Below are positions 1 through 13,600 of a stretch of 64,000 nt of DNA, in pieces; positions within the stretch are counted from its first letter, which is position 1, and each line of letters opens with the position of its first letter. This stretch comes from Wuchereria bancrofti. Its lineage: Eukaryota > Nematoda > Chromadorea > Rhabditida > Onchocercidae. The translations under genes and the position numbers were made by a program. The notes beneath the pieces were generated by a model. The model did no database searches. It was given only the letters and a program-made list of their open reading frames with translations, and had not been told where the DNA came from. The stretch lies in the NCBI GenBank assembly GCA_005281725.1, contig SSBO01000001.1, positions 5,440,399-5,504,398 of the forward strand, given 5' to 3'.

Positions 1-987
1 TTACTTAGGTTGGTACAGAGAATGTTCGTTTATCAAAGATACGACGGATGTTGATATGGCGATGAAAATTACTTCCCTTGATCTAAAGATGTTGAAAAAT
101 ATGGAGAAGTCGAGTGATTTCAAGCTTTTTTGGATCCTCGGAAAAGTTTGCTTTGCCTTGCATAATTAAACGAAATAGTATTTATCATGATTGGGAGAAT
201 AACAGCTATTAAATAATTATTTATTTATCAATTACTTACTTACTGATTAACTAATTAGTAATTAGTGAAGTTAAAATTTTATGTTTTATTTAATTGTAAT
301 CATATGTTCGTTAAAAATGAAAGTTTAGGTTAGCGATTCATTAGAACTGAGCGTTTATTCGGGAAGCATCAAAATAGATTTGTTTTTCCTGTACGAAGGC
401 AAGGATTCTGCTTGGGTGGGTGGAATGATAGTTAGCAAAAGGAAGAAATTCCGCTGGATTTATCCACCTATTTCGCAGATTTGTACAGGAGATCTACTGG
501 GAAGGTTATTTCATGTGCCCTGCAATGTTGAGAAAATACTGAAGGTATATTTGCAAATTTTTTATTACATGCAAACTGAATGCAAATTGAAAAAAAAAAA
601 GAAAAATTTTTATTACATGAACTAGGGAGAGAGCAGATCGGAAGATCCAGGAATCTGTTCGCTTTTGAAAAATCGACTAGATTCACTTTTTATTGCAGTT
701 GATTTTGGATCTATTTAGAAGCTTAGTTTTTCATTTATTTTTTGAATTTTCATGATTTTTTTGACCCATGAATTGACTGAAGAATTTCTGATTTCGAACC
801 GTAGCATGAAAAATATAATCGAAAATAGATAAACCTATAAAAGATTCTATCAACTTAGGCAGATTATGGTAATTGGCGAGTACCTCATCCAACAGCAAAT
901 TTCACGTGGTACCAGTCTCATAAAAATGTCAAAGAAGTTGGCTATTGGAGCGAGAGTGAATGGAATGATACTTACAAAGTATTCTGA
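1..987 (+). CDS. Fukutin/LicD-like phosphotransferase, 3' part of gene
   Basis: Partial gene running in from the left edge. I read three exons, 1-145, 329-544 and 859-987 (stop TGA 985-987), all joined in phase 0 and giving about 162 C-terminal residues. The first exon carries a YRECSFIK...TDVDM stretch, the Asp-x-Asp nucleotidyl/phosphotransferase motif of the LicD/fukutin family. The second has IDLFFLYEG, then CTGDLLG and FHVPCNVE, all typical of fukutin-type proteins; the third has the ADYG-W motif near the C-terminus. Family members act in the Golgi; fukutin and FKRP transfer ribitol-phosphate during alpha-dystroglycan glycosylation. The N-terminal membrane anchor expected in this family would lie outside the window. 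An AATAAA at 1084-1089 may be the poly(A) signal. Family assignment is firm, substrate is not. Confidence 0.85.
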
Positions 988-1620
988 AAGAAGAACAAAT
1001 AGCTCGATTTACATTTTCACAAGAATTTACTTTGAAGAAATATAATTTTTGAAAGAATAATCTAAATAATTCATACAAAACGTAATAAATTTTTTGTTAG
1101 CATTGCAAATTATTGTAAATTTCAAGCTTCTTGTTGTTGATAGCAATAAATACAACTCAGTCTGTTCTAAACTCAACAGCTGTATGTCACGTGTCTTGCA
1201 AATGTTTATCATAGATATCGCACAGATCGAGGCAAGCATATTTTCAGATAACCTTGTCTCTAATTCATGTTTACTAATAGAAGACAGTTTCCAAGTTTCA
1301 TGGATTGCTTAGTTCTAGTTCGGCTTACAAATAAGAATCAGTTCTGCGAAGTAAATTTCAGTTTTTCGCTTCACTATATTCATTCTCCACTAAATTTGCT
1401 TTCTCCTAAATGCACTTACATCAAAGAGAGGTCTTTTTGATAGCTCCACGATGTTGCAGTATTGAGTAACGTGAAAGATCGACATGAGCAAGAAAAGGAT
1501 AATTTTTCGGAAATCAAAAAAATTTATAGAACTTATGCAGCATACTGAAATCAATGTCAATGTCGTCTTGCTGTGTATCCTTTCTCAATCTTCACGTTCC
1601 TAACATATCATTACATACAG

Positions 1621-1782
1621 AATGATCGACGTGACACCCACGTAAGCTGTTCGGCGTACGACTGGGCGAGTGAATTTCTGTCTCCCAGTCACGCTATACT
1701 GATTGAACCCAAGCACTGTTATGACTCTAATGACTGGGCTACTGCTCCAGAAACTATGCTAGCTCCAGTTATTACCTACCAG
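1621..1782 (+). CDS. Candidate orphan exon (54 codons)
   Basis: An open stretch of exactly 54 codons, preceded by ACATACAG and followed by CAG|GTTCAC, so phase 0 enters and leaves. It is richer in GC than its surroundings. The encoded peptide is hydrophilic with several Trp, Cys and Tyr residues (for example YDWASEF and SNDWATAP). I do not recognise a family. It could be an internal exon of an unrecognised gene, an alternative exon, or chance. Confidence 0.3.
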
Positions 1783-2905
1783 GTTCACATTATGGATACG
1801 ATTACATAAATCATTCTCGTATGCAAAAATCGTTTTCCATTGCTTTACCATGAATTATGCGAGGAATATCTCAATTTACATTTTATCGTCAAGCATTTTT
1901 TCTTCATGTTACTTCTTTCTCTCTGAAAGTTATAGAATGTAAAGGATGACATTTTTAATACCTGATATTTTTTAAGCAGTCCAAAAGATTTTAAAAATAA
2001 GCACTCATCAAGAAGTTTAATTCTTCCTTAAAACGTTGATTGTTTGGAATTACGAAATCTCTGGAATTTCTCTCATATGTTTCCGCTCCCTATCATATTT
2101 TATTAGTTACAAGTGAGAGGAGTGAGCCTTCTCCTGCGTAGGCGTACGACAAATAACTGTCGCTCGGAAAATAAAATGTGAAATTATCTAGGAACGAATG
2201 AAAAATTTAGGTATAATTAACAGTTTAAAATCGTGGAAACTAACGGACTTTTCTCGATATGAACGAAAATTTACGAATTTAATCAATCGATACTCGAAGT
2301 GAGTACAACAGTTATAAGAAAATGGAAAAGTCGAAAGGAAATAAAAGATGAACAACAAGAGAATAGACTGGTAGGTTCACATCCCAAGCGAATTCCACGA
2401 ACGGGAATATATCTTGAAATGAGAATCTTCACAGCTGGATGTTTTTTCCGAATAATCTGAAATGCAGCTTGTAGGCGGGAGGCAGAATTGAACTTCATGA
2501 GTTATAAGGAAAAAATTAAATGAATCATCATTTGGTTAGTGAGAAGAGCTGAAGAAGTGGTTGGAAATTTAGCCAATTTATGTAAATTTCGCCATCAGTT
2601 CTTAATAGAATGTTACGATTGTTAACAGAATGTCTTGTAGTCGTGTTATTTCTTCGGTAGCAGCGTGATACGGAAGATTTATTCGACATATTTTCATTGC
2701 TGCGTTGTATGTGACGTTTTTTGTTCTATGAGTAGTTAAATCGAGAAAGCATTTGCCGGAAGGTTATTCATATTCAGTCACAATTGTTTTCAGCATGGCT
2801 AATTTCTCGTACAACCATATATATTATGGGCATCTGTAGTGCATATAAGGATGGATTCTGTCCACTTTCCCATTATTTGTCGTTTTCGTCTCGCTAATTA
2901 ATCAG

Positions 2906-3037
2906 GCTGACTGCTCGTTGCACTTCGATGGAACCAAGAAATATTTGCCGACCGTGGAAGAAGAATACACTGATAGAAGTGGAAGTTACGTACCCAACTC
3001 CATCATTCGAGTCCTCTACCTTCCTACTCTCTGTTAA
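2906..3037 (+). CDS. Candidate orphan exon (43 codons then TAA)
   Basis: Follows a good acceptor (TAATCAG at 2899-2905) in phase 0, the same phase in which the 1621-1782 candidate ends. The peptide is charged (LHFDGTKKYLPTVEEEYTD). It either ends at TAA 3035-3037 or leaves through an internal GT such as GTACCC. The two candidates could belong to one gene, but no further exons, start or family could be identified. Confidence 0.25.
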   Translation, partial: ADCSLHFDGTKKYLPTVEEEYTDRSGSYVPNSIIRVLYLPTLC

Positions 3038-3638
3038 CATAGCCAAGTAGGGAAATTTGTTTCATGACGAGGGAGACAGAAAAAGACAGGAAGGAAGGCG
3101 AGACAATAAATGAGTTCGTCGTCAGGTCTAGTCACAAGATCTGTGACCTCACAAGAAAAAAAGCTGGAATAAAAGTAGCGTAGATTCGTATGAGATGGTG
3201 GGGACGTTCACATTTGAGAAATATTTCCCAGTCAAGAGTGAAGAAAGTTTATAAAGATAGTGGTACATAATGCGATGAAACTGAAAATAAATCCATGAGA
3301 GATGACTGTTGGGGATAGTGGGAGAAGAATGAGAGATTGGGTATTGCGAAAGGGAGTGAAGTGTTCTTTATTCTCAAAAAGAGAGAAGGGAGGAAAGAAA
3401 GGAAAATAAGTTTAATTTTAACTAGAGGAATTGTGTGAACTGATGACAGGAGGCTAGTTCGTTGTCCTTTGCGGATGTGATGTGCTGCTGATGACCGTCG
3501 TCTTCCCGATAATAAGGGAATGGATAGAACAATCGCTGGGTAGCTATCGTCGTGCGAGACAGATGATGTGGTTCTAATGCTACATGCTAGTTCTATGGTT
3601 TCAGTAGTACATCATAGTTGTCATTCATATTTACAGCA

Positions 3639-6226
<2,588 letters not shown>

Positions 6227-7801
6227 TTTTTCCCAGCTAATCCTCCTCCCTTTTCTTCCACAGAAATATATCCAATTCTGATTTGCATTTTTGCATATGA
6301 TTACTTCTGTCTTGGAGGTGTTACTATATATGGAGTCAGTTCCATTTAAGGCATGCTTAAAATTTATATGTTGGTTAAGGTAGTTTATAATCCATTGGAT
6401 GTCCGAATTGTTAGCATATTTTATTGTAACTTATGCACGTTGCTACCAAGATCCCGTTGCTTTATCATTTATATTGACTGATAGTCATTCATATGAGATC
6501 CAACCAGTGACGTCATTCGCAAGGTTCTAACCGAAAGAATCTGAATGTACAGCTGTATCTTTAACAATTCTTCATCCTGTAATTGTGTATAAACATTTAA
6601 AACATGTAATGCCAATAAAGTTTTTCATTGCTAATCTTGATGGTATGAAATAAGCGTAATATTCACTGAGTGTCTTATATAGATGTTGGATTGATTTATT
6701 ATTAATGTTAGAATATTCATTATATGAGTCACAAGAGAGGGAAGATTACGGAATGCTTTGTGGGACTTCGTGAGATTAGAATGAACAAGGTGGATACCAC
6801 TACCGTTTGAGGAAGTGAGGTACATTTGAACTTTCCACATAATTTATCGTATGAGCTCTCGGTTTTTGATCAGTTGCTGGCATGGATCTTTGGGAATACA
6901 CTTTTAAGAATTATTGAAGTTTGGTGCTTATCTTGTTAAGCACGCTGTTTATAACGATGTCCACATTTGTAAATCTGGTGGTTGTGTTTGTCTGATTCAA
7001 CAAATTGTTCAGTCGTTTGGAGCAGTGGTTCTCTATATTTCTAGGGTGTTGGTTAATTTTTTGAAGCATTGCATAGCTGTTGATTTAGGCTGGTTTCCCC
7101 GTCTTCTGTGTTTTTCATATAATTGTTTCATCACCATGTATTCCTTCTTCAAGTTTTACCCTTCCACTTTTTCCACACTTTGCTTCTGGCATGTTCTAGC
7201 TAAAAAAATTTATGAGAAAAGATAAGGACGAAAATAACTTTCATGTTGAGGTAAACATTTTGATAACATTCTGCATAGTTTTCTTTTTGTGGTGTGTCAG
7301 CATACTCACTAGTTACCCCGATTTTAAGTGTTTTATGGCATTTTTTTTCTTTGGGCGGGGGGAGGATTTTGACTTGTTTTTTGAATCAAATAGCAAGCCA
7401 TCTGAAATGGATTGCTACTTTAAATAAATGATAGCTACTTTTTGACACTTTTAATCATTAATAACGGGAAGGAACAAAGTACTTTTGGAATTCTAGTAGC
7501 AATTCCATTTTTGCTGAGCAAGTAGTATAATCAAAAAGTCATGGTTGCAAGACAGATCCGAATAGAGTTAAGATTTGTGTCACACTGTTCGATTCAACTT
7601 GCTAGCGTGGTATTTGAAGAACTACTGTCGTAGTACTGTGTGTGGCTTAGTAAAGAACGGTATATAATCGCGTCTTAATTACCTTATCTCAGATATGGTG
7701 AACATCGATGGCGGTGTTGACACGATGATAGTGGATCAACTGTCACTCAACACCGAATACATACACGCACTTATTCATCAATGTTCAGCTACAGTAGAAA
7801 T

Positions 7802-7831
7802 TGAATGAATGAATGAATGAATGAATGAATG
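7802..7831. repeat. (GAAT)n microsatellite
   Basis: About seven perfect tandem copies of TGAA/GAAT. Confidence 0.95.
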
Positions 7832-9037
7832 GGAGTGCTACTTCAGCTTCTATTGCTGTTACGTTGTAGTAATCGTTTTAAAGTGGATCCTCTCTCCTCA
7901 TCACTATTGCAATTACTCAGAATACAAGTCTGTTGTTATAAGTCTCAGAAGTACCTCAAACCAAGATTGCTCAGTTGATAATCCAATAGAGGAGTGACAG
8001 AAGGTGAGCTGAGGTGGATCTATCTCTCTCTTTCCCTCTCCCCTACCTTATCCTTCATCTTTCCCTCTCTTCCCTTCGATACACACATTTCACATCCCGT
8101 TCCATTCTTTATAATCAGTTGTACTTTTGTCATGTCCCTGTCCACTAATTCAAATGAGGTCTCCTCATCACTCATTCCAGCCAATTTTCATATTAGCCAT
8201 CCTCTTCTCTTCGTACTTTAAAATCAAATTCTTCCAATCTCTTCAATGAAGTTATTCGTCATCTCTTCATTCTTTCTTTCTCCACATTCTTTGTTTGTGG
8301 AGTAAATACTCGATCATTTAGAAGATATAGCCAAGACAAGAGCTCTATCTCCTGCATTTCCACTCATCTTATTTCTATTACTACTATCATTCCATCTAAC
8401 TTTATTGGTGATGAATGCTTGAAAGTTTTGTATTACACTTCTTTTGAACTTCCGACAACTTGCATAGTCTGTGCTTGTTCCGCCCTATTGATTCATTCAT
8501 ATCTAGTCATTGATAACATTTCACTCAATTTCTATTCGCAAATCTCTAATCCTCTTTAGAAAAATTTAGACATTTGCTCAAGAATTATTTCGTAGAATTC
8601 CAGCTTGAACAGGATTTCATTCTACACATTCTTCTCATATTTTCCTTTAAACATTCTCATCTTGCTTTGTTTAACATTGGATGATTGAAGTCGGAGGATA
8701 ATTTTAAACGTGGTCTAGTAGGAGCAGACCATAAGAGAGAGACTACTATATGTAATAAGTTGTAGAATAGTCCCACGAGCGTATTGATTAAATGGCTGAA
8801 ATTAGGGACTCCTGCAGCATTTTCCTAATCCTTCTTTGTCCACTTTCAAGGAAGAATAGCATGCATTCATACTGCCCCATTTTCTTATTCTTGCGCTGCT
8901 CTGTCCTGTTTGTTTCAATGATCTCAGTTAACTGTTTAATTTATTTCAGATAGATTTCTAGTTAACTGAAGATCTTATTGCAGTTTGAATGAGTTATTCG
9001 TCATGAAAGTAATTCTTTGTTCTTTGCCACTGCACTC

Positions 9038-9096
9038 TTTTGCTGTCTTCAACGAAATGTAATTTTAAGATTAAAACGAAGTTTAAGACAGCAAAA
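9038..9096. repeat. 12-bp perfect inverted repeat
   Basis: TTTTGCTGTCTT at 9038-9049 is the exact reverse complement of AAGACAGCAAAA at 9085-9096, with a 35-nt loop. It lies in intergenic DNA; no terminal duplication marks it as a transposon. Confidence 0.6.
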
Positions 9097-9459
9097 AAAC
9101 GAAATTCAAAGGAGTCTTTTTATAAAGTTTAAGACTTCATATAGTGTGTTGGCATACTTATGTCAATATGCTTTTAATAGTGTTATTCTTTCAGTTGTTC
9201 AGTTATTAAATTCCGATTAACGACATTTTCCTGATGGATAAGCTTCTTTTTTGAAGTAGAAGACTAGAATAGCACCACTATTCTAATCTTCTTCTCACTA
9301 CTAAAAACTCCATATAGCTTGAACAGGATGATTTTGGGTTTTTCCAAATCTGCAGCTGAAAATTAGTTTTGTAGATTTCTCATAATATGGAAGGAGAACT
9401 ACTCGATCAACAAATGTTGTTAGTGACCGATCTACTTATTTTGGTAGTTATTTTGCGAC

Positions 9460-9651
9460 ATGCAGAGTGCAAAAAATCGCAACAAAGTTTATTTTTCCAA
9501 TAAACTTTCTACGTCACTCTGCGGTGGTAACGGTGCTCCCCTCATCGTTGGCTACGATCAGCAGAGTGTCCAAAATATATGTTTTTACTACGTTGCGGAT
9601 TACGAAACATTGGGTTATCGTCTTATCGATATCAAAGAATGTGTAAAGTGA
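9460..9651 (+). CDS. Small ORF of unknown function (63 codons)
   Basis: ATG-initiated uninterrupted ORF ending in TGA. The middle part (CGGNGAPLIVGYDQQ, YYVADYETLGYRLIDI) is less AT-driven in composition than the flanks and looks protein-like. No family is recognised, and no splice acceptor or upstream exon is obvious. It may be an isolated gene, an alternative 5' exon for unc-51, or chance. Confidence 0.25.
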   Translation: MQSAKNRNKVYFSNKLSTSLCGGNGAPLIVGYDQQSVQNICFYYVADYETLGYRLIDIKECVK

Positions 9652-10619
9652 TGTCAGTAAGATTCCAATTTGCCAACAATTTAGAGAGGGGACAAAAAAA
9701 GTACGCATATGGGCGATAATATTGTTGACTTCATCGGTAAATGTTTTTTAAAACCTTACTTTCGAACTTTATTAAAATTCGGAATACTTTAAGCTATAAA
9801 GAAAGACCAGAAAATAGCAAGTTTGATATTAGATCTAAGTAGGCTTCGGGAAGTGGCACGAAGAATGATAGGTCTTCAATGAAGTAAAGTGTTGAAGATT
9901 TAATTGATGAACTTGAGAGTCAGCTATTTTCGCATCCGTAATTCACCAATAAGCGAAAATATTTTTCAGGGTGAAAGCAAAGGATAAATGAAGCTGGAGA
10001 AAGCATATCGCACAGATAAATAACTGCTGCCGATTTAGACTGCTGATTGTCCAGTTCGGTTCATCTTCCATATTGCACTGCTTGAAATAGCATTGTTGGC
10101 TTTTATTATCATCTTGGAATATTCGATCTTGTTTAATTTTTCTGCTGCTTCTTTCCCATCTTTTCGTGCTGTTTCACCTTTTTTATGTCTCTCAAGCAAG
10201 CCATTCTTAAAACATCTTTGAGACACTGAAAAAATCACCAGCTAACTTAGCATACAATGTTTAGTTATTCCCGCAGCACTATAATTTTCAGAGTACTCAT
10301 TTGATGTTCCAAGACAGCAATTTTATGTTTTATGGTCTGAAAAATCCAAGAATTTTCTCGTCATAAAAATTATTGGCATTGACGGAATACCTCGAGTTAT
10401 ACATTAATTCATAGATATTATTTGGGCATTCTTTGATCTCTAATTTTCTGGAATTCATTTTTATCACCGTGTCTGTAATTGTGGTCACGATAATAAGAAT
10501 TGTTTTTAGAATGGTTATTCTCAATTATTGCGCATAATAGTGTATGTCGATGTGGCTGGATAAATTGTCGCGAAATTCTTAGTTTATTGAATGATTCACT
10601 CAAGAAGGGGATATTTTGC

Positions 10620-10648
10620 AGAGATCGTGATGTGTTGAAGGAGAAGAC
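10620..10648 (+). promoter_or_regulatory. Probable SL trans-splice acceptor of unc-51
   Basis: ATATTTTGCAG ends at 10621, followed by a 27-nt leader and the ATG at 10649. No upstream coding exon fits, so this is likely a spliced-leader addition site. Confidence 0.5.
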
Positions 10649-13600
10649 ATGGAAAAATTTGATGGCTTTGAATATACAAAAAAAGATCTGATTGGTCATG
10701 GTGCATTCGCTATCGTTTATAAAGGACGATATGCAGAAGTTAGTTGCTTATTTTTCTCGATGTTCATTTCCTTTGGTAGTTCTTTGATATATGGCTAAAG
10801 TCTTCATTCATTTAGTGCCTTTTCACTTATTAATTACTGTCATTTTGTTTGATCTACTTTGGACCACTGGAAACTCAGAATGATTCTTATATCTGAAGGG
10901 AATTTTAGAACGAGAAAGTTTGCAAGAGAAGAGTGGATGAAAGGAAAGATTATCTTTTATCCGCTGCACTTATAGTTTCCTGTATCTTTTTTGCCGAAAA
11001 ACCTTTACGTAGTTTAAAAACAGTATTAACTAATAGAAAAACGTACTACTCTCTTCGTTAGATTGACATGTTTGTCGGTCAGTGAAATGAGTAAAGTAAT
11101 ATGTACAGTTTCCATAAATGGTATCTTGTCATATCTTTATCCTTTTCATATCACGTTTTCAGAATCAGCTTTTAGTGCCATCATTTGTTAGTATTCCGCT
11201 CCTTTTGCTTCAATTAATATCTTTAATTTTAAATCATGCAAAATTGTTGCTTTTCAGCGCAAGGATATTCCGGTGGCTATTAAGAGCATTGCAAAGAAGA
11301 GTTTAACTAAATCGAAAAATTTGCTCACCAAGGAAATAAAAATACTTAAAGTAAGATTACCGAAACTTTTGACCAATATTTGCAGTTAAAAAAAACCATA
11401 TTTGCGAAGTAAATGTATGTAATTTCAGGAGTTATCTAATTTGCAACATGAAAATTTGGTGGCATTATTGAAATGTGTCGAGACGCCGACCAACGTTTTC
11501 TTGGTGATGGAATATTGTAATGCTGGAGATTTGGGTGATTACTTACAGAATAAAGTAACACTTCCTGAAATAACCATCCAGCATTTTCTTGTTCACATTT
11601 CACGGGCCATTGAAGCTATTAATAAAAAAGGGATCGTGCACAGGTCATTTTCTCATTTTCTTTTGTACGGAATAAAATATACATACGTATAAAGTATACA
11701 CTACTAGAAAATATTAGGTCCGCGGCTTATTCTTTATTCGAATATTGTAATATCTCAGATTATGCAAATTCATTTCCTAATCCGAAATTGAAGTTCTTTA
11801 ATCAACGTAAAGTGAAACGTTTTCCAGTCATTTATGAAAATTATTAATTGTCAATGATTGCATTGATCAAGATAAGTTTAAATGGAGAGCAGTTGCATTT
11901 TGTGAATTATGACTATTCAGTATTTATGACAGTAGTTCATAGGTGGAATTTCTTGTTATTCCAGCTGATCAGGTTTTTGTTTTTTTGTAAATTTTGTTTG
12001 TGAAAAAATCAAAAGTTCAGTAATTGTTTCGAGACTAGTGTTGATCATATTTTCAGGGATCTAAAGCCGCAAAATCTGTTGCTATGTAATCCAGGACAAC
12101 GACCGAATCCTCCGGCTACGGATTTAATTGTGAAACTTGCTGATTTTGGTTTTGCACGTTTTCTAGGTGATGGTCATATGGCAGCCACTTTATGCGGTTC
12201 ACCGATGTATATGGCTCCTGAAGTAAATTTGTTTATGTGAATTTTCCAGGATCGAGAAGCTGAAATCCTTCATTAAATTATTTGTGACCCAAGAACATGT
12301 TTAGAAATCTTTCCTTTGAAACTTTTTCTATTTTTTGTGAAATTTAAGATCTTGTCCATGTATTTTGTTAGGTGATTACTAACTTCTAATTTCAGGTGAT
12401 AATGTCATTGCAGTATTGTGCCAAAGCTGATTTGTGGTCGGTAGGAACAATTATTTTTCAGTGCTTGACGGGGAAAGCACCGTTTCAAGCACAAACACCC
12501 CAGGCTTTGAAACAATTTTATGAGCGGAATAAGGAGCTTCGGCCGAACATTCCAACATATTGCAGTCCTTTACTGAAAGATTTACTGCTTGCGCTACTGA
12601 AAAGAAATTCGAAAGATCGTATTGATTTCGGTAATAGTTTGCTTTATTTTCTGATAAAATAACTGGTATCTCTGCAAATAAAGTTAAGAAAAATTACTAT
12701 TTGGCCCTTCGAAAAAATTGGTAATTAGAACATTTTCCTCAGAAAATGCAGAACACATCTGGCAGTTTTCCTGCGTATTAAATATTTAAATGAATGGTTT
12801 CAGTTAGTGTTGTGTTCGTGTAACATGTAAAATGGACTGTTGCAATAAAAAAGGGAGAGAAGTTTCCGCCATTTGAAATCATAAGGACACCAACTGCCGA
12901 TTAATGCTAGTGTAAAGTGTAATCTTAATCAACAAATACTAAATCAACTACAGAAATCGGAGATTTAACCTCTAGTTTTTAAATTCGCTGAATAAATTTA
13001 ACCTTAAGATATTTTCTCTCTTAGTTTGGATTTTTGTAAAAAATAGCATTTCGAGGAAATTGCGTTTACGAAGAAATATTTGATTATTAAGTATTCATGG
13101 ATTTTTTGGTTTAATTTTTCATTTCGATAATTTTCAACAAAGTAGTGTCGGACATTATACTGAACTTTCAAAGTTTAATGCCAGCTCCAGAACATTCCGT
13201 CCCTTCAAATCGTGAATGTACCCGCTTTCTTTAGTCCACTTTTTACTCAATGCTTTGCAATATTGACATGGAATACTGCAAGACTGTGAAGAAAACATCA
13301 GAATTTTTTGTAAAGTGGATGTGGACAAATTTTTTTGGTCTCATGAATTTGTTTTATAAGAGTTTAAACTATATCAAATTCACTTCAGAGGCTTTCTTTT
13401 CGCATCCATTTATCATAACAAGTCCTACGTCCATAAAGCACCACGATATGCCTGTCTTGTCACAACTCATGTCTTCTCCATCTCATCGACCACCAGTACC
13501 TGCTACAACGTCAACCATTGTCGGGCGTAATATCGCAAGTTCAAAATTGTGTTCACCTCATCCTATCGGTTCACGGTACGTTACTTTCTCATTAACATCA

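Larger units (their letters stand above)
988..3638. other. Intergenic stretch with two exon-like ORFs
   Basis: AT-rich sequence between the fukutin-like gene and abi-1 with no recognised gene. Two segments have exon-like properties (1621-1782 and 2906-3037, listed separately). A purine-rich tract lies near 3365-3410. The rest shows nothing I can name and should contain the abi-1 promoter. Confidence 0.5.
6227..10648. other. Long intergenic region, 3' UTR and repeats
   Basis: Begins with the abi-1 3' UTR (poly(A) signal AATAAA at 6614). Contains a GAAT microsatellite (7802-7831), a pyrimidine-rich CT stretch around 8025-8110, a 12-bp inverted repeat (9038-9049 with 9085-9096) and one small ORF (9460-9651). 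Otherwise I see nothing; the right end should hold the unc-51 promoter. Confidence 0.5.

Noticed and set aside
6914..7225. 103-codon + strand ORF after abi-1
   Set aside because: Starts at a non-ATG codon, rich in Phe, Cys and Leu as expected from T-rich DNA, and lies beyond the abi-1 poly(A) signal with no splice signals.
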